From assembly GCA_012519985.1 (NCBI GenBank), contig JAAYPC010000046.1, positions 17,967 to 81,966 on the forward strand: 64,000 nt of DNA, in the 5' to 3' direction. Of the stretch, positions 37,844-46,470 are shown piece by piece (position 1 is the stretch's first letter; each line of letters begins with the position of its first letter). The stretch is from Fibrobacter sp. (GTDB lineage: Bacteria; Fibrobacterota; Chitinivibrionia; Chitinivibrionales; Chitinispirillaceae). The notes under the pieces were generated by a model. The model worked only from the letters and a program-made list of their open reading frames with translations. It was not told where the DNA came from and did no database searches. The position numbers and the translations under genes were made by a program.

Positions 37844-40573
37844 TTATTGAATAATAAACCTGACCGAGTGTTTTCGTTTCGTCTCTGTGTTCCTGGAACT
37901 TACAATATTAAACACATAAATCCCTCTTGAGAGCGGCATTGTGTTAAGGTCAAAGTTAACCGAATTGATCTCAGTTTTAAAATCCCATTTTCTGACAAGG
38001 CGTCCGGAAACATCAAATAATGATACGCTGGAGAATGCTCCTTCATTATTCAACAATTTCAGGACTGAACCATCTCTGTAAAGCTTTACAGGTCTTGTAT
38101 CATTTCTATCCAATACATTTACAGTGCCGGGCAATGGACGATCGTTTTCTATTCCCTGGGGATTGGACGGATCCAGATCGATTCGCGGCCAGACAAGCTT
38201 GCCGCTTCTCTGTTCATTGACATTATAATCTGCTCCCAGCTCCATCGAGTTCAGATCGAGCCATAGTGTAATGCGCTGGTACTCTTCGGAGCTCAAAGAG
38301 ACATTGTAATGGGAAGGATTCAGATAATTAATCAGTCTGGAAAAAGATGCACCGACTTTTCCCGGAGTAGTTCGTGAACCACCTTTAACCGGTGTAACAA
38401 TATCTCCATTGATATAAGGATTGCCATCTCCACAGAAATAGAAAGCATATTTTTTCAGGCTGCCAAAACTCATATCCGGGCCTTTTCCTCTTTCTCTGTG
38501 GCAAGATGCACATTTTTTATCAAAAACCGGTTTTACTAGTCTGGCAAAGGTAACCGGCTCCACCCCACCCGCATCGGGTTCCAGTTTTGAAGGGGGCCTT
38601 AGATAGGCTAATTTATTGCTTCCTATCTGAACCGCTTCCCATTTGTTTTCATGACATCCAACACACATCATCTGTTCTCCTTCATGAACATAGGTAGCTG
38701 AACGCATTGAATGGACCGCAAGACCTTTATCATCAATCAATTGGAAATATATGCATTTGCCAACAGGAGCTTCACAGTAAACACTGCCATCAGATTCCAC
38801 CGGTACGGTTCCAAGTGACATTCTGGCTAAAGCTTCGGCTGGATATCCGGTCCTTGGCTCGTTTATCAGTCTGGTCTCTTTTGGAAACACCTGAACGATT
38901 CTCATTTTTTTGACTACAGTGTTAGGTGGAAGCGGTATATCTGCTGTATAGACATCATTTACTTTTATTGTTGCACGATAATGATCATCGCTGTTCTTCC
39001 GTTCACCTTGCCAGGTGCCAGTAATAGGTGATGGAGGCTTTTGCCTTTCCTTGACTGGTATAGGATCTATGGGTCTCCAGGTGTTACTTGAATAAATGAG
39101 CTGTTCGCCTCCAAATCTGTCACGCAGAATTACAGTTTTGTTTTTATTACAGATGTAATAATCCTCATTGAGAGGCCATGCTGTTCCATAAGGACCGGTA
39201 GCAAAATCCGGCCAGTCTTTCCATGCAGTAGTGATTCTCTTTACCTGAGAAACTTTCCCGTCATCTTCAATTACAGGATCGATCATGATAAGTTCACCAT
39301 AAGTATAGCTATGATGGCCTGCTGCGGTTGCTATATATTTTTGCGTATTTGGAATCGCACGGATATTGAATTCCGCATTTGGCCTGTCCCATCTTCCATC
39401 TCTCCAGTTAGAGCCGGTAATTGTTTCAAAGGGGTGGGGATAATTTCCATGATATGATCTTGGATCCCTTCCATCGGGGTAACAGGTCCAGAGGTGATGA
39501 GCTATGCAGTCATCACGATCAACATAATCCCATCTGGTGTAAACAATCTTTCCATCATTATCCACGCTTGGATGCCACTCATTAGTTTCATGATAACTGA
39601 GACAGATGATATCGGAACCATCATCTTTCATAGAATGGAGTGTAAAGGTAGGTTTCCCTTTCGTATGACATCGGCCATACCCTCCGCGCCTGTCGGAAAT
39701 AAATGCGATTCGGCCATTGGGGAGCCAGACAGGATCGAAATCATTATGATTTGCGTTTTGAAGGAAATTAAACTCCGATGAAGAGCCTTCGGTAAGTTGA
39801 ACCAGATTGGTCCCGTCAATATTTACTTTAAAGATGTGGTAACATTTGTTATTCGGTGGTGACCATGCAAAAACAATAGTTTTTCCATCATAAGATAGAT
39901 CCGGAGAAAGAAATGCTCCTCCTGTGAGATATGTTCCTTTGAGAGGGCCATTTTCAACCCTGGAATTTTTAAGGACATCAACCAGAACCGGATTGGAAGT
40001 CTTGAACCCTTTCAGGATAAAGAGTCCGCCACCCATGTTAATGTTCCAGGGGTTATATTGATCACACATGTGTACTTCATTATTGGGGAATTCATATCCA
40101 ATAAAGAGAATGTCATCAAAATCAAGCAAAGGGTTGTCCAGAGCGATACGTCTGGCTATTGCACTTAGCTTCATGAACTGATCTCTGTTACCATTATTAT
40201 TTACTGCGGTCTTTGCCAGTGCAGCATTAGCCATTTCTTTTTCCAACTGTTTTATTTCCTGTTCATACCCTTTAAACCTTTCAGATTTATCCAGGTTTTT
40301 TAGATTCTGAAGGAGAAGTTTTGTACGTCGTAATACCACATCTGCAGGAGATCTGTCAGTCGGTAATATCTGTGCATTTATGTCCAGAAGATCATTCTGT
40401 TCAATTGCCTTTTTTGCAAGTCCACTGTTTTTGGTAATTTCCTGCTGCATCTCCAGATACTGCTGTTCCCAGAACGCCTGAATATCAGTTGTATCTGACG
40501 CATAAGCAGCTTTCATGAAAGTGCAAACAGCCAGAATAGCTGCAACACCGGATTTTAATAAATACACTTGCAT
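37844..40573 (-). CDS. Beta-propeller / c-type cytochrome protein of the HZS-alpha-like type, exported
   Basis: A 909-aa exported protein. The signal peptide is MQVYLLKSGVAAILAVCTFMKAAYAS (start at 40573 chosen for it). A helical region of about 130 residues follows, then PD40/WD-like propeller blades (PDLSYDGKTIVFAWSPPNN, FDPVWLPNGRIAFISDRRGG, WHPSVDNDGKIVYTRWDYVD), then two heme-c motifs CVGCH and CASCH. A C-terminal sorting-type tail ends it (SLFDVSGRLVRKWDF). The layout resembles proteins annotated as hydrazine synthase alpha-like in Planctomycetes. Hydrazine synthesis itself is not implied; a redox role next to xylanases is inference. Confidence 0.65.
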   Translation of the reverse strand: MQVYLLKSGVAAILAVCTFMKAAYASDTTDIQAFWEQQYLEMQQEITKNSGLAKKAIEQNDLLDINAQILPTDRSPADVVLRRTKLLLQNLKNLDKSERFKGYEQEIKQLEKEMANAALAKTAVNNNGNRDQFMKLSAIARRIALDNPLLDFDDILFIGYEFPNNEVHMCDQYNPWNINMGGGLFILKGFKTSNPVLVDVLKNSRVENGPLKGTYLTGGAFLSPDLSYDGKTIVFAWSPPNNKCYHIFKVNIDGTNLVQLTEGSSSEFNFLQNANHNDFDPVWLPNGRIAFISDRRGGYGRCHTKGKPTFTLHSMKDDGSDIICLSYHETNEWHPSVDNDGKIVYTRWDYVDRDDCIAHHLWTCYPDGRDPRSYHGNYPHPFETITGSNWRDGRWDRPNAEFNIRAIPNTQKYIATAAGHHSYTYGELIMIDPVIEDDGKVSQVKRITTAWKDWPDFATGPYGTAWPLNEDYYICNKNKTVILRDRFGGEQLIYSSNTWRPIDPIPVKERQKPPSPITGTWQGERKNSDDHYRATIKVNDVYTADIPLPPNTVVKKMRIVQVFPKETRLINEPRTGYPAEALARMSLGTVPVESDGSVYCEAPVGKCIYFQLIDDKGLAVHSMRSATYVHEGEQMMCVGCHENKWEAVQIGSNKLAYLRPPSKLEPDAGGVEPVTFARLVKPVFDKKCASCHRERGKGPDMSFGSLKKYAFYFCGDGNPYINGDIVTPVKGGSRTTPGKVGASFSRLINYLNPSHYNVSLSSEEYQRITLWLDLNSMELGADYNVNEQRSGKLVWPRIDLDPSNPQGIENDRPLPGTVNVLDRNDTRPVKLYRDGSVLKLLNNEGAFSSVSLFDVSGRLVRKWDFKTEINSVNFDLNTMPLSRGIYVFNIVSSRNTETKRKHSVRFIIQ

Positions 40574-40693
40574 TTTTTTATCGCCCCCCGCATTACAAAA
40601 CATTCCAGATATACTCTGGTACATTGCTTTCTGATCCTGATCCGTTTCTTTCAACCTTTTCATCAATCAGGTTTAAATGGATTTATCTTCTTT

Positions 40694-43603
40694 TTAAAAA
40701 CTTGAAATAACATTTTTACTTATATTCCCATCACAATTTATCACCACTAAATATACTCCTCTTGCCCTGATAGGGATAGCACACGAGCCGGTTATTCTGT
40801 TAAGCCTTTTCATAAGTTGGCCATTGGTTTTAAACACCGAAACACTGTATCTGGTTTCTTTGTCATTTTGTTTTATAAAGATTTTTTCTCTTAAGAACAC
40901 AGTTTGAAATTTGCTTATTTTTTCAGTATTACCCGGTTTGATTGATGTGGCTCCAGTTGCAAATTCAAACCAATTAACATTAAACAGGTAGCCTTCTCCG
41001 CCGGTAAACTTCAAATATAGATCATGTTTTCCTGTAACTTTGCTGATTTTACAGGTCTTTGTAGTCCATGTCTGCCATCCGCCGGTTTCTGTAACCTGAC
41101 AAGTACCCAACAGTGGGCCATCATTGCTGTCAATCCTGATTTCAATATTTCCTCCACTGCCCCCGCAGGCTATTCTCACCAGGAATTCTTCAGAACCGAT
41201 TGTGCCAAATTCGACATTTCTATATACAGCATAATCCCCGTTTTCTATATACCCGATATTCTTTCCACCTTCAGAACAATTCTCAATCTCAATACCTGAT
41301 TGCTGACTGAAATTTTCAGCTTCAATCTGTGACAAAGATCCAAAAACCCTCAGAAGTGCCGATGATTCGCTTGAACTTCCTTTGGAGTTCACCACAAACA
41401 GCTTATAAATGCCGTTTCTTTGAGGAACAGCGATCAAAGTGTCAAATCCACCTGCTTTTGTCATGGATGGGCCTTCAACAAAAGCAGTTGTCCCTGAAGG
41501 AGCAAACCAAACTGTAGCAGAAGAATCTGCACTACTGCGTATTTTTATGCTGCTTCCGGCTTGAGCTTCACAGCTCGCAGGAAAAACGTAATTTTCAATA
41601 TCTATAAAACTTTCCGGATAAACACTCCTGTATTTATCCTGAACTCCTGAATTTACACAAAAGGTATACTGAGTAGCAGGCCATACATTGTCTGAACGCA
41701 CCTGAATCGGATCGATCGTACTGTTGGGTGGATTGATACCCATTTTGTCAACTGTCGCAAATGTCCTTAAAATCGTCAAATGATGCTTTCCACCGAAATC
41801 TTCACAGTTTATTGTATATTTTACTCCCGGATCGATGTCCAGCACATTATCATTTTCAACCACATGAGCAGTACCCTCGTCGTTATGCAAACCATAGGTC
41901 GGCCCCGATGTGGCAGCAGGGATTCCCTTTACATAGTTTTCATTTATGGTAGTACCGGGATTCTGGCCGATTGTATAAATTGCACCACTGTCATGCAGTC
42001 TGTTAAGGGTATTAATCAATCGGTTATAGCTGATAGTGTTATTTTTGGCAGTAGTTGAGTTGGTGAAATTGCACCAGCCCCATCCCAGATGAATTCCATT
42101 ATAAGCGGTTAATTCTACATGGTTATGGGTAATTGTAAGACCTTCGACGAAGTAAGCGGTTATTGCAGCACACCCTCCAAATCCCGGAGCAGTACTAATA
42201 TCATATAGCAAATTATTGGTGATGGTGTTATCCTTGCAGATTCTCTCGACGCTGGGAGCGTATTTAGCGTGAGTTCCACCATCACCAATATAAACATGCT
42301 GTGGGTGTCCAATGGTCACACCACTGGAGGTGATATCGGTTATAAAGTTACCAATAATATTACAGTTTATCACGTCGTTAGCCATGTTGATTCCATCGCA
42401 GCCACTGTGTTTGATTACATTCCCTATGAAATCGATTGAATCGCTGTGATTAACGGTTATCATCCCTGGGTGAAGGTCAAGAAGTTCGTATTGTGTGTTG
42501 TGCCAGTTATCGTTATAGAAGGCAATAAATGCGTTAGCTCCCTGACAAGTGGTTTTGCCGTAGGAGTTTCCGACTTTGACAAGATTAAACTCTGTGTGAG
42601 CAAAAGTAATACCCTGGAAAGAGATATTTTCCACCCTGTTGGTCGGTGATGTTCCTGCAATATCAATCAGTTTCTCTACAACCGGAGCCTGCACATCAGC
42701 GGTTTCCATGTTTTCACCTGGACGCGCATAATAATAGAGGAGCTTTTCTGTTTTGTCGAAATAAAATTGTCCAGGAGAATTAAGAAATTCAAATGCATTA
42801 TAAATCGTATGTGTTCCGGAAGTAGTAAAGGCCGCACCCCATCCTGGTGTCTGAGCAATTGCACCGTATGGTTGCTGCAAAAGCAATGCCCTGTAATTGT
42901 CACTGGTACTGATGACATCCCTGACGCAGACAATGTTCTCGTTCCATGTGGTACCGTTTACAATCTCCAGGTCATCCTTATTTCTGGTAATATTGGGCAG
43001 GTCTGATGAATTATATTTGACTCCATCACTTTTACTGCCGCTTGTCCATGCCCACTCAGCCTGTCCTTTGGTTACCGAATAGGTTCCCTCCCCTCCTCTT
43101 GCAGTAACCCTTTTACTGGTCATCTGGGCTCTTTTATCATTGACATAAAGGTTTCTGAGCTTGGTCGTTCGGTTAAGAGAAGCTTTGTATATATCTCCAC
43201 TATGTTTTGTCCAACCAGTAACCTTCACAGCTCCACTTAATACCGGTGTTTCACCAGGATATGCCATATAGTAAACCCTGTATCCGTTTTTCCCGGAATC
43301 CTCCGGTCTGAATGTTATTGTGCTGTTGACACTGTAAGTCCCGCCTCTCAGGTATACTATAATATCTTCTGACATACTGCTGTTTATTGCACGTACAGCA
43401 TCACGGGCAGCAGCGATAGTCTTGAAAGGAGCACTGATAGTACCAGGATTATCATCATTACCAGAAGGTGACACATAAAATTTGGTTTGTGCTGCAGCCA
43501 GACCCGTGAACAGAAAAAGAAAACATACTGTTATGGATGATGACCTGATTATTGAATGCAGTGTCTTGCTCTCTTTATTGATAACCACAAATGCACCCCT
43601 CAT
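40694..43603 (-). CDS. Secreted right-handed beta-helix glycosidase-like protein (GH141/GH120-like) with CBM6
   Basis: A 969-aa secreted protein. After a signal peptide comes FYVSPSGNDDNPGTISAPFKT and DIIVYLRGGTYSVNSTITF, the opening of pectate-lyase-fold glycosidases such as GH141 and GH120. Parallel beta-helix rungs follow (NCNIIGNFITDITSSGVTIG, YNGIHLGWGW, LHDSGAIYTIG). A CBM6 is near 755-885 (QIEAENFSQQSGIEIENCSE) and a sorting-type tail ends it. GH141 members act on fucose or xylan; which applies is open. A shared 21-bp palindrome lies about 118 bp upstream of the start. Confidence 0.75.
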   Translation of the reverse strand: MRGAFVVINKESKTLHSIIRSSSITVCFLFLFTGLAAAQTKFYVSPSGNDDNPGTISAPFKTIAAARDAVRAINSSMSEDIIVYLRGGTYSVNSTITFRPEDSGKNGYRVYYMAYPGETPVLSGAVKVTGWTKHSGDIYKASLNRTTKLRNLYVNDKRAQMTSKRVTARGGEGTYSVTKGQAEWAWTSGSKSDGVKYNSSDLPNITRNKDDLEIVNGTTWNENIVCVRDVISTSDNYRALLLQQPYGAIAQTPGWGAAFTTSGTHTIYNAFEFLNSPGQFYFDKTEKLLYYYARPGENMETADVQAPVVEKLIDIAGTSPTNRVENISFQGITFAHTEFNLVKVGNSYGKTTCQGANAFIAFYNDNWHNTQYELLDLHPGMITVNHSDSIDFIGNVIKHSGCDGINMANDVINCNIIGNFITDITSSGVTIGHPQHVYIGDGGTHAKYAPSVERICKDNTITNNLLYDISTAPGFGGCAAITAYFVEGLTITHNHVELTAYNGIHLGWGWCNFTNSTTAKNNTISYNRLINTLNRLHDSGAIYTIGQNPGTTINENYVKGIPAATSGPTYGLHNDEGTAHVVENDNVLDIDPGVKYTINCEDFGGKHHLTILRTFATVDKMGINPPNSTIDPIQVRSDNVWPATQYTFCVNSGVQDKYRSVYPESFIDIENYVFPASCEAQAGSSIKIRSSADSSATVWFAPSGTTAFVEGPSMTKAGGFDTLIAVPQRNGIYKLFVVNSKGSSSESSALLRVFGSLSQIEAENFSQQSGIEIENCSEGGKNIGYIENGDYAVYRNVEFGTIGSEEFLVRIACGGSGGNIEIRIDSNDGPLLGTCQVTETGGWQTWTTKTCKISKVTGKHDLYLKFTGGEGYLFNVNWFEFATGATSIKPGNTEKISKFQTVFLREKIFIKQNDKETRYSVSVFKTNGQLMKRLNRITGSCAIPIRARGVYLVVINCDGNISKNVISSF

Positions 43604-43710
43604 GTAGTTATTGCCAATCAGTGTTTAATTTTACCAATATTGCTCATTCAGGTATAAATTAAAGCATGTAGAAGGAATCTTCATGATTTTCAGATAAGTT
43701 AATGAAAAAA

Positions 43711-43731
43711 GTGTTCCGTAATCAGGAACAG
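43711..43731. promoter_or_regulatory. Candidate operator, copy 1 (upstream of the beta-helix gene)
   Basis: GTGTTCC-GTAATCA-GGAACAG is a 7-7-7 inverted repeat (6 of 7 arm positions symmetric). Two more copies occur at 48798 and 55776, each about 100 bp upstream of a minus-strand hydrolase gene, and each preceded by an A-rich run. Confidence 0.6.
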
Positions 43732-43931
43732 ATTACAAATGCCATGCAGATAATTGCGGATTTTTCTTCTTATTGAGCTGATATCTGAATTTCCAAATAT
43801 TCTTCAGCAGCTTGCCACTTGCGGGATGATCAGGCGTTTAGAAAACGGGAATTTTCTCCTCAGGATTTTACCTGAACCATGATATATGCGACTGTCGTTC
43901 TTTTAGTGTGTCACGTGTTTTGACTGGAGGG

Positions 43932-43965
43932 ATACCTCATCCGGTTTTTCATCCGGATGAGGTAT
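43932..43965. terminator. Strong hairpin between the GH43 gene and the beta-helix gene
   Basis: ATACCTCATCCGG and CCGGATGAGGTAT form a perfect 13-bp stem with an 8-nt loop. It lies just after the 3' end of the minus-strand GH43 gene, so it probably ends or protects that transcript. No T-run follows on the minus strand, so a mRNA-stabilising role is equally possible. The rest of the 430-bp gap (43604-44033) holds the operator and no gene. Confidence 0.6.
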
Positions 43966-44033
43966 TTACTATGTTCTTTCCTTATTGAATCCTGTATTAT
44001 GAGCAGGTTTGGTGCACAATGTTATGCACCTTT

Positions 44034-46346
44034 TTACTTCATCAGCAGGATTTTTGAACTGCTGATAGTCTTATTTCCGTTGCTTATTTTCAGGACATAA
44101 TATCCTTCGCATATATCTGAGAGGTCAAAACTACGGCTATAGTATGCAGCAGAACTTGCCTGAAATTCTGCAGATTTTACAACTTTACCTTTCAAATCAT
44201 AGAGTCTGATATATGTCGATCCATTTCCTGGTGTTGTAAAATTCAACTTCAGGATTGAGTTGCTGACATTCACCTTCACACCAGAAGGTATAGCAGTTCT
44301 TACTGAACCAATAACATTTGTTTTGTCTAGTTTTACGGATACATTATCAATGTAAATATTACCAGGTTCAGTACCGGCGTTAATACTTATCTGCCCATTG
44401 ACATCGGTTTCCTGTCCCATTGTAAAATTAAACGAGAATGACTTCTTTGTGGTGGTAAGATCAAATTTCTGCACTTTTGACAGATGGCTTTCCCCTTGAT
44501 CATCTGCCATCTTTACATCCACTTCAATGGATCTTTCTGAAGCTGCATAGGCATCGAATGTTACTTTGTATTCTTTTCCCTTTTCAAGAAAGAGTCCTGA
44601 CTGAACAAGCCGGGCACCATCTCTTATTTCTGATACACCGGTTACGGCTATTTTGTACTCTCCTTCAACAACACTTCCGGTTGACATCCCATTCTGGGCA
44701 TGAAGCGTCCATTCATCTGTTCCGGAGCTGAAATCACCGTTTATTACCAGGTTGCCATCTACAGGACTGCGTGCAAAAAGTGCGGAAATGGTTTTATCAG
44801 CAGTCATTTCTATGGTTAGAGGATTCTCGTTTCCGCTTATCCCTTCACCTTTCCAGCCAGCAAATTGCCATCCATCCGCAGGTTCAGCAGTAAGAGTAAC
44901 AGAAGCTCCCTCCTCATATCCCGATTTGTCCGGAGAGCGGCTGACTGTTCCCTGTCCAACAGTTTCGGTAGAAAGCTGATAACCAGAAACCATGAAACGC
45001 CACCAGTTCAAACGGAAAGGTTCACCCGATCCTTTGAAAACCAGATAAAGGAAGTCTTTTTTACCGGTGCAGTTGCTGACATCACATTGAAAAGTCTTCC
45101 AGGTAGTCCACGCTCCTGTTCCGGTGATTTCGCAGGTTCCAACAAGTGTTCCGTTCTGACTTCCCAACCGCAGTTCAATTGTACCACCGGAAGAGCCGCT
45201 GGCAGCGCGAACCTCAAATTTATCTGCTCCATCACCGAAGTTTACACCTTTAACCCGGATATAGTCACCATTTGAAATAGAGGTAACCATTATCCCGCCT
45301 TCACTGCACACATCGGTTTTAATTCCAGACTGCAAATTGATAGTTTCAGCTTGAATTGTATCAAAAGGATTGAGGTCTTTGATCTGGGGAGGTCCATTCT
45401 CGGTACAGCTTGATTTCTTCATGGTTCCATCTGCATTATAAGATGCCAGATCAACACTTACGTTTCTTTTATATGTCTGATTAGATAATCTGCGGTCGTG
45501 GTAAAATACATACCAATTATCCTGAAATTCAACCACAGATGCGTGATTGTTATTGCCCATGTTGATGTTATTACCATTAATATTGGGATTGTCAAGAATA
45601 GTGCCCTTATGTTGAAAACCGGTCATTGGATTGTTACTTGTCATATAATCTATTCTTGCTGAACTGCCCTGAAAATCTGTAGAATATGAGAAGTAATAAG
45701 TTCCATTGTATTTATGCATAAAGGCAGCTTCAAAGGAGCGTGGAGCGTTAATTGTTACAGCAGTTCCACTTGTGGAAATCATATCTTTATTTAACTTGAT
45801 AACCCTTAGGTTTTCACCTGGAGTAGATCCTCCACCACCAAAATAAAGATATGCCTGACCATCATCATCAATAAATGCAGCCGGATCAAAAAGCCACTCT
45901 ACATTACAATTAGGCATGCTTTTATTGACGATTGCTTTACCCAGTGCATCTTGAAACGGTCCTTCAGGCCTGTCGCCAACCGCCACACCTATCGATGATC
46001 CACCATCAGGGAAATAAAGGTAAAATTTACCGTCTCTGTAAGCACTCCCCGGTGCATAAGCACGGTTTGCCCAAGAAGCATCCCTGGGCACTTTAAATAC
46101 TTCACCATGATCGGTCCAGTTAACCATGTCATCCGATGAAATGAGTGTATAATCAACAATATCGTAACTTTCTCCTTTATTATTATCATCCCGCGAACAA
46201 TACACATAAACCCTTCCATTATATACCATTGCATTGGGGTCAGCAGTGTATTTATGAGTTATAATCGGATTTTCTGCCAAAACCATCTGAATGAGCAGAA
46301 ACACCATAACCAAAAATCCCGGGTACATTGAGCGATTTAATACCAT
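44034..46346 (-). CDS. Secreted GH43 enzyme with CBM6 and CBM4_9-like modules
   Basis: Probable arabinofuranosidase/xylosidase of GH43 (resembles the GH43_29-type branch). Signal peptide 1-24; propeller about 27-320 with catalytic acids in TADPNAMVYNGRVYVY, DPAAFIDDDGQAYLYFG and APRSFEAAFMHKYNG. CBM6 at about 335-455 (TIQAETINLQSGIKTDVCSE), divergent InlB repeat at about 457-530 (YEEGASVTLTAEPADGWQF), CBM4_9-like module about 535-680 (NGDFSSGTDEWTL), and sorting-type tail (YDLKGKVVKSAEF). The last three modules nearly match those of neighbouring enzymes. Confidence 0.88.
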   Translation of the reverse strand: MVLNRSMYPGFLVMVFLLIQMVLAENPIITHKYTADPNAMVYNGRVYVYCSRDDNNKGESYDIVDYTLISSDDMVNWTDHGEVFKVPRDASWANRAYAPGSAYRDGKFYLYFPDGGSSIGVAVGDRPEGPFQDALGKAIVNKSMPNCNVEWLFDPAAFIDDDGQAYLYFGGGGSTPGENLRVIKLNKDMISTSGTAVTINAPRSFEAAFMHKYNGTYYFSYSTDFQGSSARIDYMTSNNPMTGFQHKGTILDNPNINGNNINMGNNNHASVVEFQDNWYVFYHDRRLSNQTYKRNVSVDLASYNADGTMKKSSCTENGPPQIKDLNPFDTIQAETINLQSGIKTDVCSEGGIMVTSISNGDYIRVKGVNFGDGADKFEVRAASGSSGGTIELRLGSQNGTLVGTCEITGTGAWTTWKTFQCDVSNCTGKKDFLYLVFKGSGEPFRLNWWRFMVSGYQLSTETVGQGTVSRSPDKSGYEEGASVTLTAEPADGWQFAGWKGEGISGNENPLTIEMTADKTISALFARSPVDGNLVINGDFSSGTDEWTLHAQNGMSTGSVVEGEYKIAVTGVSEIRDGARLVQSGLFLEKGKEYKVTFDAYAASERSIEVDVKMADDQGESHLSKVQKFDLTTTKKSFSFNFTMGQETDVNGQISINAGTEPGNIYIDNVSVKLDKTNVIGSVRTAIPSGVKVNVSNSILKLNFTTPGNGSTYIRLYDLKGKVVKSAEFQASSAAYYSRSFDLSDICEGYYVLKISNGNKTISSSKILLMK

Positions 46347-46470
46347 GTTACACTCCCTGTTTAGTTTTCAATAAATTTATATAATATATCTTTTTTACTT
46401 GTTTGCTGTTAAAGTTAAAGATCTCAATGCATACATTCCCACAGTAGTATAATAAATATGTTCATCATCT

